64,000 bases of DNA from Forficula auricularia (GCA_024734495.1 JALMQS010000816.1:5481171-5545170), one strand, 5' to 3'. Counted from the first letter of the stretch, positions 35,788 to 46,064 are shown. Made by a program: numbers and translations. The notes: generated by a model not told the origin, from the sequence alone.

Positions 35788-36926
35788 TTGGTATGGTGTG
35801 GGTATGCCAAAAGTTTGGGGAACAACTTTTGGTGGCCGAAAAACCTCGAAATATTTTTCTAGTTTTTCGCTTATAACTCAAAAACGGTCTATATTTTGTA
35901 AATAATCGTCCTATAGTAAATTAAAGAGAACAAAATTTCACGTCAATAAAAAAAGAAATGCAAAATTGGTCCAGTAGTTCGATTTATAATGGGGATCAAA
36001 AAACAGCACACGGGATCACTTTTGAATATCCCAAAAACTCGAACTGTTTTCGATTTTTTCCCATTTTGACCATGAAGGAGCACGTTTTCGACAAAGACCA
36101 CTCTATATATTTTTAAACTAAATTAAATTTCATCTTAATTCGATAATGGTAACCCGTGCCCGCAATGAGGTTGAATTTATGAAAAAATGCAATTTTTTGC
36201 AAAAAATCGCAGTTTTTCCTTCAGAAAATAGAAACTTGATTTCTATCTCATTTTCTAGGAAATTTTAATTACTTGAACGTTTACTTGAACCACTTTTTTG
36301 AAAAAAATCTTAGATTTATAGATATCCTACATTTTCCGGACAGGATATGATCCGAATCCTCAAAAGCGTCATGGAAAATGCTGAATATCTATAAATCTAA
36401 GTTTTATCAAAAATGTTGTCCAAGAAAACGTTCAAGTCAACAAAATTTGAGACTGAAATCAAGTTTCTAGGATGAATGAACTTCAACCTCATTGCGCCTC
36501 GAGTTACCATTATCAATATTATCCAATTAAGATTAAACTTTTAATTGTAGCAAAGTTAATCTAGTTTAACAATGTATAGAGTGTTCTTTGTCGAAAACGT
36601 TCTCCTTCATGGTCAAAATATAAAATAATCGAAAAAAGTGCGAGTTTTTGGGATAGGTATTCAAAAGTGATCCCGGAGCTGTTTTTTGGATCCCCATTAG
36701 AAATCGAAGTGCTAAACCAATTTTGGATTTCTTTTTTTAATCTACGTGAAATTTTGTCCTCTTTAATTTACTATAGGACGGTTATTTACAAAATATAGAC
36801 CGTTTTTGAGTTATAAGCGAAAAACTGGAAAAAGTCCAAAAATTTCGAGGTTTTTCGACCACCAAAAGTGTTCCCCAAACTTTCGAGGTCGAAAACATAG
36901 ATTTGGCATACCCACACCATACCAAG
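35788..36926. mobile_element. 1.14-kb foldback element, family I
   Basis: The largest palindrome in the window. Ends TTGGTATGGTGTGGGTATGC and GCATACCCACACCATACCAA are exact complements, and pairing continues to a centre near 36345 (ATTTATAGATAT and ATATCTATAAAT). Local loops are unequal by a few bases. No clear target duplication. The minus frame 36782-37120 spans its edge. Confidence 0.9.
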
Positions 36927-37585
36927 AATTTTTTTGTTAATAATATTAATATTAATAATATTATTAATAAAATTTCTATTGTTCTATTAAAAATATAAGC
37001 CAAAATTGAGTTTATGGGCCGTGACATCATAAGCAAACATGATGACCATCTCTCCACGCCTGTATGGTATTCATCTTCTGTGATTAAGAATACAAATGGT
37101 TGTATAAGTACTAGGCGCAAAATGAAATATGGTTAAAATTACATGTAAATTATAAAAGAAAATAAATAACATATATATAACTTGCATTCGAAAAATAACT
37201 GAGTATACTAGATTCTATTGTCGCCAGTACTAAAAAAAGTGGGTGTAAAATTTCAGCTCAATCGTTTTTTTAAACATGTGAGAAGGAGTTACACCAAAAA
37301 GGTGCATCCCCTAAATGCTTGGGTTGGCCGCTCCACCGTGAAAAGAAGAAGAAGAGGAACTTTTATGGGCTAGGTAGGGATCGAAGGTATCTGTGGATGC
37401 GGATCTTGAACACCTGAGCGGTTGGGAGGAATTGGATTAAACGGTCCATAAACTCAATTTCACCCTATATATACCACTCCCCTTTCATAATGAAGAGAGA
37501 GACCTCTAGAAAAAAAGAAAAAAATTATTTCATGATGTCATGAAATATAATTCCAAGCATCAGATATTCACCAATGTACAATATT
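36927..37585. other. Unique DNA with an AATATT-rich patch
   Basis: TAATATTAATATTAATAATA at about 36943-36970 is a simple repeat. The rest, including GC-richer 37290-37450, has no recognised content. Confidence 0.4.
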
Positions 37586-37690
37586 TTAAAAACCAGCTTA
37601 ACCCGCTTTCGGCGAGTTTCTTGGTAGCCAGGGGGCGTACCTCCCCCTGAGCCTTCGATGAAGTTCGGGGAAGCCCAAATCTTCGTCAAT
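37586..37690 (-). mobile_element. Decayed Helitron 3' terminus, minus strand
   Basis: ACCAGCTTAACCCGCTTTCG then GCGAGTTTC and GCCAGGGGGCGTACCTCCCC match the minus-strand end structure of 32436-32500. CTAG is degraded and the hairpin has mismatches. Confidence 0.55.
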
Positions 37691-37964
37691 TAGACCGCTT
37701 ACGCTGTTCCTTCTTTAGCCAGGAATCTCTTCCTCCTGAATCAAAGCAAATCAAAACAAAACAAAAAAAAAATGGTAGTTTTCAAAGTTCCCGCAAATAA
37801 AAATTATAACAAAATGGTTTCTTTGAAAAGTATTTAATATTTCAAAAAAATAATAGATTTCCAAAAAATTACATTTCACAGATAAGGTTAATAGTTGAAG
37901 TTAAATCACGTGAGGTGGCGTTTGACGGTGATGTCCATTAGGGGTTTATTATATAGTATAAATC

Positions 37965-38160
37965 CGTGTTTCTCAACCATTTTTGGTTGACGGGTACACT
38001 AAAAATATCTGGAATCATTTGCGGCACACCTAAATATAAAAAAGTAAAAGTTGTATGATACAAAAAAAATGAAGTAATTACTAATACTATTTCCAAGTAA
38101 CAAAACCCATGCAATTTTATTTATTTGTCAAAAACCCTCACGGCACACTGGTTTAGAGAG
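37965..38160 (-). mobile_element. hAT fragment related to 14022-14925
   Basis: CGTGTTTCTCAACC, GGGTACACTAAAAATATCTG, ATTTGCGGCACACCTAAATA and CCCTCACGGCACACTGG follow the ends of the complete element in inverted order, with about 700 bp of interior missing. Confidence 0.75.
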
Positions 38161-38379
38161 CCCAAAAACTAATCAGTTCTTTGCATTGAAAATATAAAAA
38201 TTTTGCTACAGAACAAATTTTCTAAGACGATTTCTTTTATGAATTTAATTTTTCTATTGAATGATAAAAATGAAGAAAAAATTAAAACTTTTCCACGGAC
38301 CAGTACATTCGCCAGTTAGAAAAAGTATTTTTTTTCACATTATTATCTGAATTTTATTGAAGTTCAATTAAATGTTTGC

Positions 38380-38580
38380 TCTCTCTATAACGAGTATAAT
38401 TTTGATTCAAGAGCAAAAGACCATTCCTAGAATAATACAAATTAAAAATTGAATATTTAATAGTCTGAACAAGTCTTGACTTGTATTTCGTTCGCTTTAA
38501 AGGAAGAAGTTAGATAATTCTATCCGGACCCTTTTTAATTATTTTCCTCGATCGGATTCTAATGACTCGGGTCGCTAGAT
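38380..38580 (-). repeat. Dispersed repeat, family F, minus strand
   Basis: Inverted relative of part of 24570-24860, sharing CCATTCCTAGAATAATA, ACAAGTC..GACTTGT and TTTTCCTCGATC..ATTCTAATGA. Confidence 0.6.
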
Positions 38581-38592
38581 ATGCCGTAGTAA

Positions 38593-39763
38593 TCTATATC
38601 TATATATATAAAATTAAGGTTTTTTCTGTACATTTCTCCAAATCACGCCAAATTTTGGTTGCACACGTTTCAAGCAAAGTTATGAACGAAAACACCCTCA
38701 ACAAAATTCTTGTCTGTATGTCTGTCTGTTTGTCTGTTTGTCTGTCTCCGTCGTTTCCGAAAAGTTGCTCACGATTCACGTAAAAACAGGTGAAGGGATT
38801 ATTATGAAATTTCATATTTTGATCAGATGTCTTCTAACTTACGTTTATAGATATGTAACGTTTTGATATTTTGACCCCAAAAGGGGTTTGGGGGGCGCAA
38901 GAATGAAAATTATCAAATAACTCCTAAACTATCAACTCTACGGCAAATTGTATAATGAACAAAGTTGTAGGGGATGTGATTTCTAACAATTTTTGTTTAA
39001 AAAATTCCCCCGAAAAACCACCCAAAAAGGGGGGAGGGTGAAAAATATGTAAATTCTTGCCCTTGGAGCAAACTCAACCAAATTTTGTATACATCATCTG
39101 TGGGCCTCTAGAGAGCTAGAAATGCAAAAAATAACCACGCAAAATGGGGGAGAGGGTCAAAAAATGAAAATTCTTTCTCTTTGACCAAACTCAACCAAAT
39201 TTTGTATACATAATCTGTGGGTCACTAGAAGGCTAGAAATGCAAAATCTGGGGGGTGCGGGGGTCGAATGGGTGGAGTAAGAGAGTAAGGCGGAGTAGGG
39301 GGTGCAGGTGGTGGAGTGGGGGTCCAGGGTTGTACTTGGGGGGTCCATTGGGCTAAGCGGGGGTGGGCGCGTGGGGTGCAGGGCTGGTGGAATGGGGGGT
39401 TCAGGTGAGGGTCCAGTGGCGTAGTGCGGTGGGGGGTTCAGGATGGAGTGTTGGGGTGGTGGTGTGGGGGCGGGTTTCGGCACGGGTGCATGGTGCGGGG
39501 GTGGGGGGTGCTGGGTGGGTTTCAGGGGGGAGTGGGGTAGGAGGTTGGGGTTCGTGGTTTGGTGGTACGAGATGGAGTGTTGGGGCAGTGGTGTGGGGGC
39601 GGGAGTTGGGCACGGGTGCATGGTGTGGGGAGTAGGGGTGCTGGGTGGGTTTCGGGGGGTGTGGTGGGTGGGAGTGGAGTGTGAGTGTGGGGTTCGTGGG
39701 TTGGGGATCCAGGGGCGTGCCCCTGGCTATAAGAGGACCGCCGAAGGCGGGCCTTGCAGCTAG
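38593..39763 (+). mobile_element. Complete non-autonomous Helitron, 1171 bp
   Basis: It begins TCTATATCTATATATATAAA, preceded by A (38592), and ends GCCTTGCAGCTAG, followed by T (39764), the expected A-T insertion site without duplication. The 3' hairpin CCGCCGAAGGCGG lies at 39738-39750, 9 bp before CTAG. A second hairpin, CCAGGGGCGTGCCCCTGG, is at 39709-39726. The interior holds a (TCTG)n stretch, two or three ~110-bp AAATGGGGGAGAGGGTCAAA units (39005-39250) and a G-rich block (39250-39705). No Rep/Helicase, so it would need an autonomous partner. Confidence 0.9.
39250..39705. repeat. G-rich minisatellite-like block inside the Helitron
   Basis: Strand-asymmetric GGGG-rich DNA with larger repetition: ATGGAGTGTTGGGG..GGTGTGGGGGCGGG..GGCACGGGTGCATGGTG appears twice about 130 bp apart (39440-39510 and 39571-39627). 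Long frames on both strands here (for example 39157-39621 minus, proline-rich) reflect stop-poor composition and are not genes. G-quadruplex formation is plausible. Confidence 0.85.
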
Positions 39764-39773
39764 TTAATAATAA

Positions 39774-40702
39774 ACTTAAGGTAGTTGTTTCACCATATGG
39801 GTTTTCTTATGATTTTTTTGAAATCTTGATATTATTTAAATATAGTACTTCTGCATCGATTGGTGGCAAAATGAAATTTATGAACAATATAGTTCCAGAG
39901 ATATTAAATTCCAAAGATAGAGTTTTTCAGACTCTTATACATTGGACTATACGAGATATTACTCGGAAAGTTTACATACATATATAATTATAATTAAGAA
40001 ACTTTTCTTACCATTGTTATAAAAAACTAAACAAACATTAAACAATAACTAATGGGGGGTCAGATAGGCTAGGCGGTAGCGTGACAGCGAGCTAACCAGG
40101 GGACCCGGGTTCGAATCCGACTCGAGGCAACCAGCTAAAATCTACAGGGGGTAGAGACAAATTTTCAAAAAAAAAAAAAAATATATAACTAGTATCGTAA
40201 TTAGGCTTATGGCTAGAAAGGCCGAAAAGCCAAAAAAAAAAAAAAAAAACAATAACTAATACATTTTTTAAGAAAATTTAAATTCATAGTTACAACATAA
40301 TTTCTGAGATAATAATTAATAAATAATGAAAAATGTGTAATAACAAATTTACTCTAAAAACAAGCTGGCAACAACGCATGTATTTAACCTAAAAAGTGGT
40401 TTTTAGTAATTTTTTTAGTTTTTTTCGTTTCAGCCATTGTCGCAACAGTTTTCAATCGCTTATTAAGAACTTTTTATTTTATATATTTTCCTTTATAAAT
40501 GTAATTTATCTGACATTTCCATTATAAAATATATACAAGCTCGGACAGTGTTGCCATATTTGTCAAACGAGCACGGAATTGGCTAGTAGTGGTATATAAA
40601 CAGCAAAAGTCTTGGGCTTATGAATTATGAATCGTTATTGTATGTTCTATATACTCTAGCATTAACTTTTTGCTAGTATTGTCGCGAAGCAACTACCTTA
40701 AA
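39774..40702. mobile_element. Inverted-repeat element, family J, interrupted by a SINE
   Basis: Left CTTAAGGTAGTTGTTTC and right GAAGCAACTACCTTAA are inverted repeats. The right end is preceded by GTCGC as in the family member at 56878-57334. The element hosts the SINE at 40054-40247. A 77-codon frame at 39754-39987 begins in the Helitron end and is unrecognised. Confidence 0.65.
40054..40247 (+). mobile_element. Full-length tRNA-like SINE with 13-bp TSD
   Basis: Flanked by AACAATAACTAAT at 40041-40053 and 40248-40260. The head contains an A-box-like TAGGCTAGGCGGTAGCG and a perfect B box GGTTCGAATCC (about 40109-40119), the internal RNA polymerase III promoter of tRNA-derived SINEs. An internal A-run follows at about 40168-40180, then a short hairpin-like tail (TTATGGCTAGAAAGGCCGAA) and a terminal A-run. 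Perfect duplications suggest recent insertion. A LINE partner would supply retrotransposition. Confidence 0.92.
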
Positions 40703-40802
40703 TCTAAATTGTTTATTTGTGCCTATATTATGACTTCTCTTTAAAATCTTAATAAAAAATTTTCTTTTTGGATTTTTGAACCTGAATTTTTAAAGCTAGA
40801 AA

Positions 40803-40853
40803 AGCCTCGCGGCATATTTGACAATCTCTCGCGGCACACTGGTGAGAAACACT
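40803..40853 (+). mobile_element. hAT right-end fragment related to 14022-14925
   Basis: CTCTCGCGGCACACTGGTGA then GAAACACTAG matches the family end GGTTGAGAAACACTG and subterminal CGGCACAC. Left part absent. Confidence 0.55.
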
Positions 40854-40929
40854 AGTATAAATAGATAAAAAAAACGTAGTTTTTTAAAAATTTCGAAATA
40901 CCTACTGGATAAGGATCTTTTAGAAAACA

Positions 40930-41230
40930 TCTCGTTGCTTGTTTGACTGGAGCAGGTGCTGTTGTTTGCATCGGTCTGGTACTTACTTTTAACGTGGTGC
41001 ATTACCATGCACGCGAGTGCATCGCATATTACTTGGAGGCGGGCACGCTCCCGATCTCTTTCTTACCTATCTTGGAGAAGTAATTTGTCTGAGTATCGAC
41101 GGATCCAACGCCATATAAAGTCATTTCCACTACATTTTAAAATGCATCGGCCACTTCCATGCACACCACTGCTCTCGATTGTTCGTTCTAATATGACAGA
41201 GCGCAGACATTAAAAAAATCTAATAGATAA
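40930..41230. other. Balanced-composition block with unassigned frame
   Basis: Less AT-rich than surroundings. A plus frame at 40956-41213 encodes 85 residues starting MLLFASVWYLLLTWCITMHA, which looks like a hydrophobic N-terminus followed by an Arg/Ser-rich part. I do not recognise it and see no start context or splice support. Confidence 0.2.
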
Positions 41231-41857
41231 TTCGGCCAAATTTGGTCTAAATAGAAAAGGAACTAGATAAGATGTGATATAATAAATTTTTATTTGATAA
41301 AAAATAATATGGAATCAAGTGAGAACTGGAATTCAGGTCAGAAGCCTGAACGATTCACTTTTCATTGGCTCAACGTGTTGATCGAAGGGGTTTATAAATT
41401 GAAGCCGCTTTTTATTTCAGACAAGCGAAGATAAAAAAAATATAGTAAAAAGAACACACTATACAAGAAAGGTAACTTGTAATAAAATTAAACGAGATCA
41501 CATTAAAACACTAAATACAATGGGAAATAAATAAAAATAATATATACCTACTTTCATTTCCTATTTGAAAACTGATATAGGTATAAAGCATTATGAAATT
41601 TCATCATTTTTTTTTAATAGAAAAAAAATAGTAGGTACCATATATGAAATTAATTAATTTTATTATTTATATTTTTATAAGAAATCATTCTCTAATTGGC
41701 AAGGTTCTGCCCATATACTGGCAATGTCTTCCTTATACCTTTAACCCTTAATCGTAGTTCGGGTCATTTTAAACCCGGGTGCTTCTTTGTTTCTAAAATA
41801 TATTGGAAACTAATGATGTTCATAATCTGATATATCTGACAGGTTCTATTTTTTTAT

Positions 41858-41943
41858 TTTAATGCAACGAATGTGAGAAACGGGCCCACCAAGAAGATAC
41901 AGCTTCTATGTATCTCGAAAGACCCATGAATTACTTAAGAGAA
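41858..41943 (+). repeat. 80-bp module shared by three loci
   Basis: AATGCAACGAATGTGAGAAA, then GGGCCCACC, TCTATGTATCTCGAAAGACC and ATTACTTAAGAGAAG. Related to 57350-57448 and, inverted, to 4985-5060 within a hAT element. The centre TCTCGAAAGA is invariant. Confidence 0.65.
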
Positions 41944-41964
41944 GTAGCACCCGGGTCTTAAAAG

Positions 41965-42249
41965 TTGAAGATTACAAGTGTCACGAAACAGTATCAGTTC
42001 CTTAAAGTCATGGAGCCAAACATATTGGCAAATGAAGTGGTCCAGTACTTTTTTAATTTAATCGCACAGGGATGTTGGGAGTCGCCGAATCGCGTGTTAC
42101 GTGAAAATCAAACTTTGGGGGAATTAGTTATTTTAACTCATCAGGGCGACCACCAAATTAGTATCTATAAAATAGAAAAAGCGCGGAAACAGTTTTCTGA
42201 TGGACCTGCGCGTAAGGCGATAAGGATCAGAAGATCTATTAGTCTATAG
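41965..42249 (+). CDS. Unassigned 94-codon open frame, hypothetical
   Basis: The frame begins MKITSVTKQYQFLKVMEPNI and ends ARKAIRIRRSISL before a TAG stop. Balanced composition and a basic C-terminus make it slightly more credible than neighbouring frames, but I recognise no domain. The ATG lies directly after the shared 80-bp module (41858-41943), so it may be the tail of a transposon-encoded frame. It could equally be chance. Confidence 0.2.
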   Translation: MKITSVTKQYQFLKVMEPNILANEVVQYFFNLIAQGCWESPNRVLRENQTLGELVILTHQGDHQISIYKIEKARKQFSDGPARKAIRIRRSISL

Positions 42250-42400
42250 CTCGTTTCTGAATCGTATTTAGAGTACAAGAAAATACGTGGAATACTTCAC
42301 AGATGCAAACTGTATTTGTTCAACCGTATCTTTTTTTTTAATTAAAAAGTATTATAGTAGAGCCACAATTCAAATAGAAAGACTAACCGGGTTCCACATC

Positions 42401-43512
42401 TTTTTACTTTATCCAATGCGAAGCATGGGTAAAGTATTGTAATCGGTCTCGCGACAAGAGCAACTTCAAAGGCTCCTCAGGCAAAGACGACGGAACCCAT
42501 GATCTCAATTAAAGTCACAAATTATAGTATTCAATTAGGTTGAATTTTAACACGTGACGGTTTTGCCAAAAATTACATGGGGTCTAGCCGAGAGGCCAAA
42601 AAGTGCGATTTTTTCAGGAAGTGCGTGCGGATGGATGGATTTTTTCCACATCGTTGAACCGATTGAAATGAAATTGAAAACCTACCATTATTTTAACAAA
42701 ATGAAGCGCTGATTAGTTTTTGGAACATAACGCCTTGCTAAGATTAGTACTTTATCTCAATACTTTTTTAGTTTTTTTAAATATCTTCAAAATGACTTAA
42801 CCAATTTTGATGAAATTTAATAGGATTATTAAGGACCCTGGGGACCATAAAAAAGGTTAAATAAAATTTTGGTAAAATTATATTTTAAAATACTTTACTC
42901 TAGAGTAACATAGTACGTTTTTACTTTATCCAATGCAAAGCATGGGTAAAGTATTGTAATCGCTCTCGGGGCAAGCGTGGCTTCAAAGGGTCCTCAGGTA
43001 AAGACTACGGAACCCATGGACTCAATTAAAGTCACAAATTGTAGTATTCAATTAGGTTGAATATTAGCACGTGACGGTTTTGCCAAAAATTAGAAGGGGT
43101 CTCGTCGAGAGGCCAAAAAGTGCGATTTTTTCATTTAGTGCGTGCGGATGGATGGATGGATGGATGTATGGATGGATGGATGGATGTATGGATGGATGTA
43201 TGTTATCGTTTTTTGGCCCACGATTTTTTCCACACCGTTGGACTGATTGAAATGAAATTGAAAACCTAGCATTCTTTTAAAAAAATCAAGCGCTGTTTAG
43301 TTTTTGGTACATATCGGCCCACAAACATTAGTACTTTATTTCAGTACTTTTTTAGTTTTTTCTAAATATCTTGAAAATGACTTAACCAATTTTGATGAAA
43401 TTTAATATCCTAATTAAGTACCATGGGGGCCACAAAAAAGCTTAAATAAAGTTTTTAGTAAAATTATATTTTAAAGTACTTTACTCTAGAGTAAGATAGT
43501 ACTTTTTTAATT
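42401..43512 (+). repeat. Tandem pair of a 0.52-0.6-kb dispersed repeat
   Basis: Copies 42401-42917 and 42918-43512 both start TTTTACTTTATCCAATGC, continue with AAGCATGGGTAAAGTATTGT, CCAAAAAGTGCGATTTTTTC and GTGCGTGCGGATGGATGGAT, and end near TACTCTAGAGTAA.ATAGTAC. The second has an expanded (GGAT)n microsatellite at 43146-43202. Partial relatives: 10859-10965 (start, minus) and 33560-33660 (end). No coding. Confidence 0.85.
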
Positions 43513-43669
43513 TTTTAAATTCTTTAAAATTTATTCATTTGAACGTTTTAATATAGCTCATTTAGCCTTGCTTAAATAAGAATGGATAGGCTTCTCTCTG
43601 TGAAATGCTAAAAATTTGGGAGGAAATTTTATAAGTAACCATAGCAACTGCGTTGTTTTCTTATCCCTT

Positions 43670-45550
43670 ACCTTTGCTGAAGACATAGAGGAATCGACTT
43701 TAAGCAAAAAATAGCGATTGATTCTCATCTAATACTTGAAGAATAACCATTCTATATTGAATTTTTGACGTTTCGGTTTTTATTGGTGACCATTTATGAA
43801 GACATAGAGGAATCGACTTTAAACCAAAAATAGCGATTGATTCTCATCTAATACTTGAGGAATAACCATTCTATATTGGATTTTTGACGTTTCGGTTTTT
43901 ATTGGTAACCATTGCTAAAGACATTTGAGAAATCGACTTTAAACCAAAAATAGCGATTGATTCTCATCTAATACTTGAGGAATAATCATTCTATATTGGA
44001 TTTTTGACGTTTCGGTTTTTATTAGTAACCATTGCTGAAGACATAGAGAAATCGACTTTAAACCAAAAATAGCGATTGATTCTCATCTAGTACTTGAGGA
44101 ATAATCATTCTATATTGGATTTTTGAAGTTTCGGTTTTTATTGGTAACCATTGCTAAAGACATAGAGAAATCGACTTTAAACCAAAAATAGCGATTGATT
44201 CTCATCTAATACTTGAGGAATAACCATTCTATATTGGATTTTTGACATTTCGGTTTTATTGGCAACCATTGCTGAAGACATCGAGGAATCGACTTTAAAG
44301 CAAAAATATCGATTGATTCTCATCTAATACTTGAGGAATAATCATTCTATATTGGATTTTTGACGTTTCGGTTTTTATTAGTAACCATTGCTGAAGACAT
44401 AGAGAAATCGACTTTAAACCAAAAATAGCGATTGATTCTCATCTAGTACTTGAGGAATAATCATTCTATATTGGATTTTTGACGTTTCGGTTTTTATTAG
44501 TAACCATTGCTGAAGACATGGAGGAATCGACTTAAAATAAAAAATAGCGATTGATTCTCATCTAATACTTGAGAAATATCCATTCTATATTGGATTTTTG
44601 ACGTTTCGGTTTTTATTAGTAACCATTCCTGAAGACATAGAGAAATCAACTTTAAACCAAAAATAGCGATTGATTCTCATCTAGTACTTGAGGAATAATC
44701 ATTCTATATTGGATTTTTGACGTTTCGGTTTTTATTGGTAACCATTGCATTTTATTGGTAACCATAGAGGAATCGACTTAAAATCAAAAATAGCGATTGA
44801 TTCTCATCTAATACTTGAGGAATAACAATTCTACATTAGGTATTTGACGTTTCGATTATTATTGGTAACCATTGCTGAAGACATGGAGGAATCGACTTAA
44901 AATCAAAAATAACGATCGATTCTTATCTAATACTAGAGGAATAACCTTATTGCATTCCATTTTTGATGTTTTGACTATTAATGGAAACCTCTACTGAAAA
45001 TGTAGAAGAATCGACTTAAAATCAAAAAGACTAAATTCTTTTTTGGTAAACAACTCAAGCTTGAAGGGGGGGGGGGGTCAGAGACCAGAGACGGTGCCCC
45101 CCACACACTAAATGTTTTTTTTTGCTAGGCAACGGGCCTCTATGGGGGGGGGCGATAGCCCCCCTGGATCCGCCCTTGATTGATTCTCATCTAGTACTTG
45201 AGGAATAATCATTCTATATTGGATTTTTGACGTTTCGGTTTTTATTAGTAACCATTGCTGAAGACATGGAGGAATCGACTTAAAATCAAAAATAGCGATT
45301 GATTCTCATCTAATACTTGAGAAATATCCATTCTATATTGGATTTTTGACGTTTCGGTTTTTATTAGAAACCATTCCTGAAGACATAGAGAAATCAACTT
45401 TAAACCAAAAATAGCGATTGATTCTCATCTAGTACTTGAGGAATAATCATTCTATATTGGATTTTTGACGTTTCGGTTTTTATTGGTAACCATTGCTGAA
45501 GACATAGAGGAATCGACTTATAATCAAAAATAGCGATTGATTCTCATCTA
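43670..45550 (+). repeat. Satellite of ~119-bp units, interrupted once
   Basis: About 14 units, with ATTGATTCTCATC recurring at 43717, 43836, 43956, 44075 and onwards, spacing 118-120 bp. Each contains GAGGAATAACCATTCTATAT, TTTTTGACGTTTCGGTTTTT and AATCGACTTTAAACCAAAAA. Two-unit patterns (CTAATACTTG versus CTAGTACTTG) alternate. It is broken at 45066-45178 by a transposon fragment and resumes to a (TA)n tract at 45550. Units at 44916-45060 match the Helitron repeats at 32700-33080, including the terminal flank. Confidence 0.95.
45066..45178 (-). mobile_element. Fragment of GGCGGATCC hAT-like element in the satellite
   Basis: A G-run at the left and CCCCCCTGGATCCGCCCTTG at the right match the end of 33101-33371. 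The opposite TIR is not visible. The satellite continues immediately after it. Confidence 0.6.
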
Positions 45551-45604
45551 TATATATATATATATATAAAACACACATATTCTGTCATTAATTTCAGTGT
45601 GTAT

Positions 45605-45745
45605 ACTTATTTTTTAATAAATTAACTTATTTTTTTAGGGAGACACAAAAACAACAACAAGCTGAGCGAAAGGAAAAAAGCAAAACTCAAAAAAGAGAAA
45701 GAAGGAGATAGCAAAATTTACACTATATTCATTTATTTATTTTAC
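45605..45745 (-). other. Possible intron and second exon of a minus-strand transcript
   Basis: Minus strand: donor TTAG|GTAAAATA at 45746/45745, then a pyrimidine-rich run ending TTTCCTTTCGCTCAG (acceptor near 45665), then a GTTGTTGTTTTTGTG-type sequence. The competing plus-strand reading gives acceptor TTATTTTTTTAG|GG and a Lys/Gln/Arg-rich frame (ETQKQQQAERKEKSKTQKRE) to TAG at about 45708. I cannot decide between them. Confidence 0.2.
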
Positions 45746-45815
45746 CTAAGATAAGCTTGCAGTGGTTAATATGATAATGGATGTTGGTTTTTGAAAATAG
45801 ATATGAGGCTTGGAT

Positions 45816-45845
45816 GTGAGGTGACGTGTGTTTGCTTTTATAGCA
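45816..45845 (-). promoter_or_regulatory. Candidate TATA promoter, minus strand
   Basis: TATAAAA (plus 45836-45842 as TTTTATA) is followed about 25 nt downstream on the minus strand by CTCACATC, similar to an arthropod initiator (TCAKTY). A donor-like TTAG|GTAAAA lies 70 nt further down. Spacing is right for a core promoter, but the motifs are short and could be chance. Confidence 0.3.
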
Positions 45846-46054
45846 ATGGTTTACTTAAATACTATTTCTTGAGTGGCGGGCGAATCTCAGGGTAGTCACT
45901 CTTAGTGCTTTTTCTGAAATTGATGGAATTTACTGTGAGTCACGTTACTAATTTTAGTGTAAAAATTAATAAAAAATTGATTAAGAATAATAAAAAACAA
46001 AATAAAATAATTTTAAAAGGAGGAATGTGAGATTTTCAACGATAATAAAGATTT

Positions 46055-46060
46055 TTTATT
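46055..46060 (-). terminator. Candidate poly(A) signal
   Basis: AATAAA on the minus strand, 5 nt after the stop codon of the open frame at 46065-46238. Expected for a terminal exon; common in AT-rich DNA. Confidence 0.3.
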
Positions 46061-46064
46061 AGAG

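Noticed and set aside
36782..37120. 112-codon minus-strand frame
   Set aside because: Starts in flanking AT-rich DNA and ends within a foldback arm; hydrophobic AT-rich composition, no family similarity.
39157..39763. Long proline- or glycine-rich frames on both strands in the G-rich block
   Set aside because: They arise from stop-poor G/C repeats inside a Helitron and run in several frames and both strands at once, so they are not genes.
40100..40130. Functional tRNA gene
   Set aside because: B box is perfect but the sequence does not close into an acceptor stem, and A-runs plus a target duplication show a SINE.
45640..45710. Plus-strand terminal exon with Lys/Gln/Arg-rich frame
   Set aside because: Upstream plus-strand DNA is satellite with no partner exon, and the minus-strand reading with TATA, donor and acceptor is at least as good. 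Kept only as a low-confidence note.
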